From the NCBI GenBank assembly GCA_022059125.1, contig JAEUWY010000004.1:992001-1056000 (forward strand): a stretch of 64,000 nt of DNA. The letters are read 5' to 3'. Source of the DNA: Corynespora cassiicola. Taxonomy: Eukaryota; Ascomycota; Dothideomycetes; Pleosporales; Corynesporascaceae. The notes under the pieces are model-generated. The model saw nothing but the letters and a program-made list of their open reading frames with translations. It was not told where the DNA came from and did not search any database. A program made the translations under genes and the position numbers. Shown here piece after piece: positions 52,458 through 62,255 of the stretch; within the stretch, counting starts at the first letter, position 1; each line of letters opens with the position of its first letter.

Positions 52458-55181
52458 ATGGACCCCTCGGACCATCTTTCGCCTGGCGAAGGCTCTTCCA
52501 ATTCTTATCATTATCATCACCAACACAACAACTCTGACGACTATCTGATGGGGTCCAGTCAGCCCAAACGCGTCGGATTCAGCGCAGACACCCCCCCTGA
52601 CCGCCCCTCCTCATCCCGCTCGCCGGAAGAGGACGATTTGGGCTCGGGGGGTCACAACACCCCAGTACAGATACAGCGGCCCGATGTATCCCACGAAGAG
52701 CTTTCAGAGAAGATTCATCAAGCTCTGGGCCAGCCATATGTCCCCAAGCCTCGCCCTGCCATACGGAAGACCGCAAAAACGCCCCCGCAACTCTTGGTCA
52801 ATGATGAACCAGAAGACTTCAGCACCGATGATGACAAGAAGCGCTCTGGGCGTGCAGCACAGAGGAGAGCATCTAAGCTCTCCAAAGCCGTTGGTACTCA
52901 TCCCAGGTCTCGTCGTAGCTCGAATGAGTTATTGATGTCTCCGCCTGTTGAGCTACGCAACATGGCCGGCGGTTACGAGTCTTCTGGCGGTGAGACCACC
53001 GACGACGATGACGACCCCGAGTTCATGAAGCATGCCAGTCGACTTCTCCGTCAGCACACTATTCGTGCTCCGAAAGTCAAGCCAGAGGATCTGTATCACT
53101 CAGATGTAACGCTCCAGTCAGGCCAGCAGACGCCGACAAACGAGGTCGAAGTCGAGGACGAGCATGTCCCCAGGCCAACACAATTCCGTACCGGTGTTCT
53201 TGGGACCCTCCTCAGGGCTACCAATGCCGCCCAGGCCCCTGGCCTCCCCGTCACACCAAACAACAAAGCCCCCGGCCATGGCAGGATCCCCAGTGCAGGT
53301 AGCTTTACCTTCAGTGGAGCTTCTACCGCCGCCAACTCTCCTGCCGCATCGCCACCCCGCTCTGGTGCATCTACGCCTGTTCATGGCAGGACCTGGTACG
53401 GCCGTAGCCATAACCATTCCACGGCGTCCATCTCCAAGCTGGTTGAGTCCTCATCCATGCTGGCAACTCCAGGACAGAAAGACCTCAGCCATGAGATGGA
53501 AGAGGTGTACAAAAAGAACAAGCCCGTCAGACCAGGCATGGGCAAGAGACAAGGGTCAGACAATTCCATCACCTCAGTGTGGAAGAACTTCAGCGGCAAG
53601 CCTAAACAACGGAAGAAGGACGGTCACTACAAGATCAAGGTACATATAGCCGGAACTCTGGCCCGCCAAAACTACCTCCGTAGGCTCTGCAAGGCCCTCA
53701 TGATGTATGGCGCACCAACCCATCGATTGGAAGAGTACATGAACATGTCGGCGAGAGTTCTCGAGATTGAAGCCCAGTTTTTGTACATGCCTGGCTGCAT
53801 GATCATTGCCTTCGACGATTCTTCGGTGCACACCAGTGAGGTCAAGCTCGTGCGAACTGCACAGGGTGTCGATCTGGGCAAACTCCGCGATGTCCATGAG
53901 ATATACAAGGACGTCGTTCATGATCGCATCGGTGTTGAAGAGGCTACGCCGCGCCTCGAGGCCATCATGTCTCGCAAGGCCAAATTCAGCTCTTGGCTCA
54001 GAGTGCCCGTGTACGGGCTTGCGTCTGCATTTGTCGGCCCATTCGCTTTTCAGGCCCGACCCATCGATATGCCCTTCTGCTTTATTTTAGGTTGCATTCT
54101 CGGCTGGCTCCAGCTCATCGTCGCGCCTGGAAATGAGCTGATCAGCAATGTCTTTGAGATCAGCGCCGCCGTCATCACCAGCTTTGTCGCACGTGGCATT
54201 GGATCCATTCGAAAGGATGGCAAAGAGATATTCTGCTTTAGTGCCATTGCACAGTCAAGTATCGCTCTCATCCTTCCGGGTTTCATGGTCCTGTCTGCGT
54301 CCCTCGAACTTCAGAGCAAGCACATTGTGGCGGGTTCGGTTCGAATGGTTTACGCCATCATCTACTCGCTATTTCTTGGTTTTGGAATCACGATTGGCAC
54401 AGTGCTTTTTGGTTTGCTGTACGACGACGCAACATCGCGCACTAGCTGCAGAGAACCAATGGACAGTCGGTGGTACTACCTCTTCGTTTTGGGCTTTTCG
54501 CTTTGCCTGATGATTATCAACCAGGCCAAGTGGAAGCAAGTCCCATCCATGATGGCCATTTCACTGATTGGATACGTGGTAAACTTCCACTCGTCCAAGT
54601 ATTTCGCCGGGAATGCTCAGGTCAGCAATACCCTTGGTGCGCTTGCCATCGGTATCGCGGCCAATCTACATGCTCGATTTGGTCGCCATGTCGAAAATTG
54701 GTCCCTGGATACCTGGGAATCAAAGGTGCGACCTCCTCTGGTCAAGCTGCGCAAAAGATTTCTCAACAGCCGGCACGGCAATATGCGCATTCCAGGCATT
54801 ACGACGACAGATTTGAACTATCACCACGCACGCTCCGAATCGGTCACAAGTGAGCCATTTGTTCCTGCACAACGAAAGATTGGCTACGGTCTCGCGGCAG
54901 CTGCTATGCTTCCTGCAATCTTCGTACAAGTGCCATCTGGTCTCGCTGTCTCTGGGTCGCTTGTCTCCGGCATCACCTCTGCCGACCAGATCACTCGAAA
55001 CACCACGGGCGTGACGACGATCAGCTCAGCCGATCAAACTACCGGTGCCATCAACAGCGTTGCACTCAACGTGGGTTTCTCCGTGATCCAAATTGCCATC
55101 GGCATTACTGTAGGCTTGTTCATGGCTGCTCTCTTTGTATACCCGCTCGGAAAGAGGAGGAGTGGGCTTTTTAGTTTCTAG
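52458..55181 (+). CDS. PRM10/ThrE-domain membrane protein
   Basis: Single exon; the ATG at 52458 gives 907 aa (an upstream in-frame ATG at 52407 is possible but lies in leader-like sequence). Residues 1-390 are polar and disordered, His-rich at the start (YHYHHQHNN), with many Ser/Pro sites. From about residue 395 the protein matches the ThrE/DUF1212 family of pheromone-regulated membrane protein 10: LARQNYLRRLCKALMMYGAPTHRLEEYM, EAQFLYMPGCMIIAF, and KLRDVHEIYKDVVH. About ten transmembrane helices follow, from LASAFVGPFAF to the last FSVIQIAIGITVGLFMAALF helix. ThrE in bacteria exports threonine and serine; in yeast Prm10 the substrate is not established. Loop motifs around EPMDSRWYYLFV and FHSSKYFAGNAQ are as in fungal members. 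A broadly conserved housekeeping gene in filamentous fungi. Confidence 0.95.
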   Translation: MDPSDHLSPGEGSSNSYHYHHQHNNSDDYLMGSSQPKRVGFSADTPPDRPSSSRSPEEDDLGSGGHNTPVQIQRPDVSHEELSEKIHQALGQPYVPKPRPAIRKTAKTPPQLLVNDEPEDFSTDDDKKRSGRAAQRRASKLSKAVGTHPRSRRSSNELLMSPPVELRNMAGGYESSGGETTDDDDDPEFMKHASRLLRQHTIRAPKVKPEDLYHSDVTLQSGQQTPTNEVEVEDEHVPRPTQFRTGVLGTLLRATNAAQAPGLPVTPNNKAPGHGRIPSAGSFTFSGASTAANSPAASPPRSGASTPVHGRTWYGRSHNHSTASISKLVESSSMLATPGQKDLSHEMEEVYKKNKPVRPGMGKRQGSDNSITSVWKNFSGKPKQRKKDGHYKIKVHIAGTLARQNYLRRLCKALMMYGAPTHRLEEYMNMSARVLEIEAQFLYMPGCMIIAFDDSSVHTSEVKLVRTAQGVDLGKLRDVHEIYKDVVHDRIGVEEATPRLEAIMSRKAKFSSWLRVPVYGLASAFVGPFAFQARPIDMPFCFILGCILGWLQLIVAPGNELISNVFEISAAVITSFVARGIGSIRKDGKEIFCFSAIAQSSIALILPGFMVLSASLELQSKHIVAGSVRMVYAIIYSLFLGFGITIGTVLFGLLYDDATSRTSCREPMDSRWYYLFVLGFSLCLMIINQAKWKQVPSMMAISLIGYVVNFHSSKYFAGNAQVSNTLGALAIGIAANLHARFGRHVENWSLDTWESKVRPPLVKLRKRFLNSRHGNMRIPGITTTDLNYHHARSESVTSEPFVPAQRKIGYGLAAAAMLPAIFVQVPSGLAVSGSLVSGITSADQITRNTTGVTTISSADQTTGAINSVALNVGFSVIQIAIGITVGLFMAALFVYPLGKRRSGLFSF

Positions 55182-56020
55182 CCACATTTGTTATTATTGG
55201 CATAGACTAATTTTCCGAGGCTGGTTGAGAAAAATTGCATCGTTATGGAGTTTTTGATTGGAGCTGGTAAAGACTTTTCGACTGATGCGAAAAGCTATGA
55301 CGGGTGCATTCTTCAGGTGTACAGAGCGTTTGGTTCTTAGTTGGAGCGTTTTTAGCGGTTGACTCGTACTTGTAAGGTTTTGTTTCTTCGTTTCATTACA
55401 TAGTTCAATTATAATATCTGTCTTGGGTGCTCGGACGAGGCCCCGAGTATCAAACACACCCCCTTACTCAGTCAACCTTCCCCGCTACTGCAAATCACAC
55501 AAAGCGTTTTCTACAACATCTGGGGCGCTTTTCTAAATACACATGTGTGAGGGACCCTATCTGGGTGTTCACTTTCCACGTCCAAGTAGTTTCTTGTTGG
55601 GAACGCCACTACCCTTATGTATCCCACACCGCCTCTTGCCCCATCCATTACTCAGTCTTCACATGTAAGATCCCACAGCTCTGGTTCGGAAGCAATAGTT
55701 CCCGCTGGTTAGCACGTGAAAAATTGTGGACCATGAGACGGAAAAAAAAGAGGGTTACGAGTACTTCTCCAGCACTAATCATGTATCTAAAACAGATAGA
55801 GAAGAGTAGCACCGCAACTTCTCCGCGACCCACTTCCGGAGATCTCTTCCCTTGATTATCCACTCGCCTCCCATAAGCGATGAGAGGCTAGGTCCTGGTT
55901 CTCATCTGCCCGAGATATTGGGATGCCGGGCCTGCGCGTCTACCTTGAACATCCCTGGGCACATCACTACGCCAACCCTATGGAGGCGACAGGCAGCTGC
56001 ACTCAACCGCCCCTCCAGGA
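55182..56020. other. intergenic between convergent genes
   Basis: About 0.8 kb of 3' flanks. A 142-codon plus frame at 55427-55855 has no motif. Nothing supported. Confidence 0.5.
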
Positions 56021-58173
56021 TTACAACTTACTACCCTGTTCGAGCTCAATAATCGCAACCAACATTCCCTCTGCGACCTCTTCGCCGTCCTCCAGATCCG
56101 TGACCCACGCGACGTGCCCGCTCCGCGCGCTCCGCACCTCGAGCTCCATCTTCATCTGTTGCACCACGGCCACAACAGAGCCTTGATTGATTCGGTCTCC
56201 AGGATCGACGAGTACCTCGACTAGTTTCCCTGCAAAGGGAATGCCGATGTGTGAAGGGTCGGTGGGGTCGGCGCGACGGTGGCCAGATATCGATGCCGCA
56301 GCGGAGGAAGACGTAGCGGCAAGGGTTAGGTGATAGGGAGTCGGGGGCTGAGAAGAAGCTGTGAAGAGGAGAGAAGCGGAGAGGGAGGCAGGGAACTCGT
56401 TTCGGTGGATACGAGTGAGTTGGAGGTGATGGGTTGGTGGCAGCTGTTGCATGTCGTTGGACGAAGTCTGCAGGGACGATTCGGGCGAGAGCGTCAAGGA
56501 CCAAGCGTCTCCTTTTCGGAAGAGTATGTTTTTTGTCGCTGCTCCAATTGAGAAGCTCTGTGACGATGATGCTGCAGAATCTTCGGCGAGGACGGGGCTG
56601 GGCAATGGACCGGATAATCTTTGGCTGTTGGCGAGCAGAGAGGATTGCTCAGCTTCAAGCCACTGGGTGTCACAGTTTTGGGATGCGAAATCGGGGTGTG
56701 ACATAATGGCACGAAGTATGTCCAGGTTTGTCTTTACGCCTTCGATTTGTGTGTCATCTAGGGCTCTGAGGGCCTTTTGTATGCAGGATGCATAAGATGG
56801 AGCAGTGACAATGAGCTTTGCAAGGAGACTATCAAAGTCTGCCGAAACTACGGCAACCTTCTCATGTGTCAGGTGCGTGTCGACCCGTATACCATTACCT
56901 GTGGGGAATTTGAAGGATTTGATCTTGCCAATCGAGAGGGAGAAGTTGGCTTTGGGGTCCTCGGCTGTGATGCGGAGCTGGATCGATCTCAAAGGAGGTG
57001 GAACCATGGGGTCAGAGGCCAATGGAAGCTCGATCGAGCTGATTGCCGCGCCTTGGGCCAGGAGCAGTTGGGCACGCAGGATGTCAGTTCCGGATACGCA
57101 CTCAGTAATGGTGTGCTCAACTTGGAGGCGGGGGTTTATCTCTAGGAAGTAGTACTCCTGGGTATGAGGGTTGAGAAGAAATTCGAAGGTGCCCAATGAA
57201 AAATAGTTTATCTTTGTGAAAGTTAGCATTGCCTCGAATTGAAAAGCCAGGGAGTCTAGAAACACAGCTAACATACATGCTGTGCCATGCGCACTGCGTC
57301 GTCGATAACTCTCGAAATCAGGGATCGGTCTCGAATCGTGCTTGGTGCAAGTTCTACCATTTTCTGATACCTTCTTTGAATACTACACTCTCGCTCCCAT
57401 AGATGCTTCACTCCACCCTTGCCATCGCCTATGATCTGGACCTCGACATGTCGGAATCCATCAACAGCAGCCTTTTCGGCAAAGACCTGTTTAGATGGAG
57501 ACTCTTGGACTGCACGCTTAAGCAAAAGGGAGAGCTCGGAATGAGACCTGACTAGTCTAATCCCACGACCGCCTCCCCCATCTACTGCTTTGAGCATGAC
57601 AGGGTAGCCAACTTGAGATGCAAAGTGCTCGACATCAGAGACTCTATCTGTAGGTGCTTCAAGTGCAGGGCAGATTGGGATACGACCTGGTTCCATTCAG
57701 CAATCCCGAAGCAGGGCAAAAGCAGGGCAACGCTTACACTCTTCTGCCAGCGCCCTGGCCTTGAGTTTATCGCCGGTCTTCTCCAGCACATGCCAACCCG
57801 GTCCGACTACCATGGCTTCCGCCTCGCTCCACATGATGCGGGCAAACTGGGGGCTTTCGGACAAGAACCCATAGCCTGGATGCACAGCATCAATTCCATG
57901 CTCTTTCACGATTGCGATGAGTTTGTCAATGTCCATGAAGGCAGCCGCCGAGGGTAATTTAATGGCATGATTCGCTCGAGTGGCGTGCGATGCGTCTCCG
58001 CTGATATAAATGGCATAGGTGAGTATTGACAACTCCCGGGCTGAAGCTATGATCCTTGTTGCTATTTCGCCCCTGTAGGGCGGTCAGTAGCCAGCCAAAT
58101 GGTAGAAGTGATGCTTCCCGGACCTGTTCGCGACAAGAAGGCGCCTAATGGGTCTCTGTAGAGGCGGATGCAT
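56021..58173 (-). CDS. biotin-dependent acyl-CoA carboxylase alpha subunit, C-terminal SKL (predicted peroxisomal)
   Basis: Four exons: 58173-58124, 58072-57738, 57686-57277, 57211-56021; 661 aa in phase. Biotin carboxylase plus biotin carrier of the methylcrotonyl/propionyl-CoA carboxylase type: ATP-driven carboxylation of biotin, then transfer by the partner beta subunit. Seen: RRLLVANRGEIATRI at the N-terminus, HPGYGFLSE, ATP-grasp loop KAVDGGGGRGIRLV, HVEVQIIGDGKGG, ECSIQRRYQKMVE, EINPRLQVEHTITE, and the carrier domain with the biotinyl Lys619 in VVQQMKMELEV. The usual Ala/Val before Met-Lys-Met is Gln. The N-terminus has no mitochondrial presequence: only ten residues precede RRLLVANRGEI. 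The protein ends Ser-Lys-Leu, a canonical PTS1 just after the carrier domain. It is divergent from the beta-subunit gene with 445 bases between starts, so co-regulation is likely. The acyl-CoA substrate is unknown. Confidence 0.93.
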
Positions 58174-58477
58174 GGCAGTAGTACAAAAAGTGGACAAGGC
58201 AAAGATCTATAAAAATCGGATGCAGTGGTGGCTGCCGCAAGCTAATGGTTCACGTGTTGGAGATGGATGACTCGAGTTGGAGGCTCGCAGAGAAAGCAAC
58301 GCAAAGGACGCGACAGATGTCAATCGTGCTAGGAACAGTGGCATGACAGACCGATAGGAAGGAAGCGGGACTTCATTGAGTAGCTTTTGGTGTGTCGTGA
58401 CGGACAAGCGCATTGCCGTGGCAGCAAAGGCCTGGCGGCAAGGGTGGGGAGAGGAATGTGGGGAAGCGACTGAAGAG

Positions 58478-58483
58478 CCTCGG
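58478..58483 (+). promoter_or_regulatory. CCTCGG core, possible FarA/FarB-type site
   Basis: Lies between the divergent carboxylase genes, 135 bases upstream of the beta start and about 305 upstream of the alpha start. Same core as upstream of the amine oxidase and thiolase genes. Confidence 0.4.
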
Positions 58484-58568
58484 TCCCTCCCCCTCCCCTC
58501 CCCACAGCTTCGCTCGACCCATTGAAGCCGGCAGCCGTCGAGATGTGAGCCATGTGCGGTCTCTCCAC

Positions 58569-58574
58569 CCTCGG
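58569..58574 (+). promoter_or_regulatory. CCTCGG core, possible FarA/FarB-type site
   Basis: Second copy in the same divergent promoter, 44 bases before the beta-subunit ATG, so it may fall inside the transcribed leader. Confidence 0.3.
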
Positions 58575-58618
58575 GGCTGGTTCCGCTTCACTTGATACCA
58601 GTTTCTAATCCTCCCAGA

Positions 58619-60454
58619 ATGGCGGGCGACAGGGCCCCGTCCTCGTCGGCAAAGGACCGCCTTGCCCAAGTCAGCTCACACATGACCTCCGATCCCCCCA
58701 AAAGACGACGACGAAGAGGCTCGAATAACGACGCGGACCTTCCGGCCGACTACAGCGATGTCCTGGGCCAGATCGCGACGCTCCGCACCATGGCAGCCAC
58801 GCCGAACAAAGACAACCGGGGCTATGTGCGGCAGAAACAGGCGGGCAAGTTGTGGGTGCGCGAGCGCGTCGAACAACTGCTCGACCCCGGGAGCTTCCAC
58901 GAGGTCGGCAGCGTGAGCGGCACAGTCAGCTGGAAGCAGGTGGGCGATGTGAGGGAGGAGCCGGTTGACTATGTCCCATCCAACAACGTTCAGGGTGCGC
59001 AAATCCCGCCTTGCAGCACGAGGTCGACGTTAATCTGAGGCAGGCTTCGGTCGGCTGCGAGGAAGGAAGATAGTCTTCACGGCCGATGACTTTTCGATAC
59101 GTGCCGGTCATGCCGACGGTGCTTTGATGGATAAGACGGTCCTGCGCCACGCCACATGCCACATGGAACAGTACACTGACAGGCACAGGTCTACATGGAA
59201 AAGCTTGCAATAGCCCTCCACATACCCATTGTCAAGCTCGTCGACGGCTCGTCTGGCGGCGGTTCGGTGACCACAATCCGGTCCACAGGTTTCTCATACG
59301 TGCCACCCCTGCCCTCCTTTACCCAGGTCGTTCAGCAACTGAACATGGGCATTCCGAATCTCGGCGCTGTACTTGGTCCGGCAATTGGTCTTGGAGCTGC
59401 CCGTGTGGTAGCATGCCACTTCTCCGTCATGGCCGCCGACATTGGCTCGTTGTTCAATGCTGGCCCTAGCGTGGTCAAGAACGCTACCTTCGAGGAGGGC
59501 CTATCCTTCACCGACCTTGGCGGACCTAGCATGCACTGCACCAATGGCACCATTGATAACCTAGCCCCAGATGAAGCTGCATGTTTCGAGCAGATACGGA
59601 CTGTGCTGAGCTACCTGCCGGACTCGGGGTCCAAGCTGCCACCTACCATCCAATCGTCGGACCCCATTGACCGCATCTCCGAACATCTCCGTTCCATCAT
59701 ACCACGTGCAAGAAACAGAATGTACAACCCGCGGAAAGTCATAACAGAGGTTGTCGATCAGAATTCCTTCTTCGAGATTGGCGCCTTATGGGGCACCGTC
59801 GCAATCGTGGGTCTGGCACGCTTGGACGGGAGGCCGGTTGGCATCGTTTCACTCAACTGTGAAGTCAATGCCGGCGCCCTCGACGCTTTAGCCTCTCAAA
59901 AGATCACACGCATGCTCAAGTTTCTCGATGTGTTCAATATCCCCCTGGTCCAGTTCGTCGATGTGCCAGGCTACGCCATTGGCACAATCGCCGAACGCAC
60001 AGCCACAATGCGCCACGGCATTGCGCTTGCGACAACTTATTATAGCACCACGATGCCAGTCTTTTCTGTCATTGTGCGCCGTGTATACGGTGTTGCAGGC
60101 GGCGTTATGCTCGACTGTCGTGACCCTCGGATGCGCGTGGCATGGCCGTCTGGGATGTGGGGCTCTTTGCCGCTCGAGGGCGGCATCGAGGTGGGCCACT
60201 CATTTGAACTCAAGGAAATAGAGAGAAACGAGGGTAAAGAAGCAAGGGATAAGAGATACAAAGAGCTGGACGACGAATACAGGCGACTCATGAACCCAGT
60301 GCGCACAGCCAACCATTTCGGCGTTGAGGAAATCATCGATCCTGCATATACGAGGAGAGTATGCTGCGAATGGGCGTCACACGTCTACGACAGCCTACTC
60401 CCAGAAAGAATACTACAGCGATCAGCTGGCAAAATCAGGCCCAGCTTTGCTTGA
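58619..60454 (+). CDS. acyl-CoA carboxylase beta subunit (carboxyltransferase)
   Basis: Three exons: 58619-58994, 59044-59138, 59189-60454; 578 aa. Transfers the carboxyl group from biotin to an acyl-CoA. Seen: YVRQKQAGKLWVRERVEQLLDPGSFHEVG, VPSNNVQGFGRLRGRKIV, FTADDFSIRAGHADGALMDKT, VYMEKLAIALHIPIVKLVDGSSGGG, GAVLGPAIGLGAARVVACHFSVM, a FTDLGG-type loop, and the C-domain with FLDVFNIPLVQFVDVPGYAIG and ATMRHGIALATTYYSTTMP. The N-terminus has no mitochondrial presequence; it contains RLAQVSSHM at residues 14-22, one position off a PTS2 nonapeptide. The C-terminus (PSFA) is not a PTS1. Overall closest in feel to methylcrotonyl-CoA carboxylase beta, but the mitochondrial pair is expected elsewhere in the genome. 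Partner of the divergent alpha gene. Confidence 0.93.
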
Positions 60455-62255
60455 GGCCATGGTTGGTAAATGATCTCGTATCTGAAGCAACACGAGCCAC
60501 TTGTTCAAGATGCTCGCACGATTCTAAGAAGACATAGCCCTGTGATTTGGTACTAGAAGTACATGCAGCAAATGATATACAAGTACCAACTCTTTGATCC
60601 AACCTTCAATGCACCGCCAACACATTCACAAATACGCAATTGCAGGAGCCATTCCTTGGGAACATGTGCCATTCAAATACTATGTACTGGGACATGCCAA
60701 TACCACACACTGGGTTTGCAAGATCGAACGGCAACACCAATTCCAGGAATCATGACCTTTACAAAGGAGAACCTGGTATGTATATATCGCAATGGAGAGG
60801 AAATGCCTGTATGAGAAATGGCTAGTAAAACAGTTCCTTGTTTTGAATCCATGTACAGATATTATGACCTTCTGACGAACGGAAACGATTAATCGAGAAG
60901 CACTCTCATGCCTAACAACGGATACCCTGGTCTCTAATGGCGTAATCGCAGGCCAGGCTTTGAAGGCCTCTTATAGCAAGGTTAGCCTTGTGCGCATAGC
61001 ACCCGGAGGAACCGGGCAATCGTTTTGGATGATGTTGGACGTGATACCAACTGCTAGCAGAACTCAGCTCCGGATGGATTTGGATTAGGACAATATCGGC
61101 GCCCACTCACAACCGACTCGTCTTTTTGCATATTCTATCCGGTATTGGAGTGCCGTTTACTGTGCCGTCTCAACGTGCGCTTCTCGTGTACTCGGTACAA
61201 CGGACCTTGCGGCAACGCGATGGGTAGGTCAAGCGTGTAGGATTTAACCGCGTGGAACCTTCTTTCCGGAGGGCGCCTGCGCAAAACAGGCCGCTCGCGA
61301 AAAGCAAACGCACTACCAACCTTCTGCTGCTATCATTTCGTGTTCAGATTTTTAGACCATCCGCTAGGCTCGCAAGACCATCATTAGAGCCAAGACCTAG
61401 CAAAGCCCATACTACATGTAGCCGATCTCGCGCCTCGTCTGCGAATAGTAATTTAGACGGGTTGATTTTATGGCAATGAATGGCTCAATTGATATGCCAG
61501 TGCGTGTGCCACCTGCTTACGTCCCTCTGGTGTATAACATGCTTGGCGAAGGGCAAGGTTCTGATAGGGTGGCAGGGCATCCGGCTGCCTCTCTCCGGGC
61601 AGCGGACCTAGCCTCCGGAGAACGGCCGCTGCCTCACCGGGTTTTCCGTTTTAAACTGATGGAATTCTAATCCTGTCCAAAAGCTGGAGAGCATCTGGAG
61701 TCCCCTAATGCTTACTTCTAAATTTTGCCTGGCTGACTCTGGTATTGGGTGTTGACGACCACATACATTCGCACTGCATGAAGCCAGCCGCTCCCCCATT
61801 ACACCTGCTTACGCGATACTATCATTCTATTGGCAGTTCCTCAAATAACCATTAATTACGCTGACCTTTTGGGAATTGTGCGCAGTCCACTACAGAACGC
61901 CATCTTATGGGGTTGCGCGGGGTAGACGGACTGAACCTGACACATACCTGGGGATGATCCAAAGCTTGGTCTAGATGCTCTGATCAGCCGGGCCACTTCT
62001 TATTATTGTCATGTAGGGACTCCAGTCAGGATCCGCCGTGATAGAAAGTACGATAAAACCCTGTGATCCCCCGCGTAAGCGTCACTAAGCTGCATACCAC
62101 AGTAAACGCTACTCTGTTGATTTTGCATATGCTGAGAGACAGACACACCTCTATACACATGCTTATAGCCACAATACGGAGCCTTTGGGCAATCTAGCAT
62201 CTACATTGGGCTTTGAGGTCGATGCTAGGTCGGTGTGTAAGGAACAACAACCAGA
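60455..62255. other. intergenic, transporter promoter side
   Basis: About 1.8 kb between two plus-strand genes. Only short frames without motifs (for example 61252-61479 and 61470-61670). No gene supported. Confidence 0.5.

Larger units (their letters stand above)
58174..58618. other. shared bidirectional promoter of the carboxylase pair
   Basis: 445 bases between the two start codons; GC-rich on the beta side. Holds two CCTCGG cores listed next. No gene. Confidence 0.65.
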
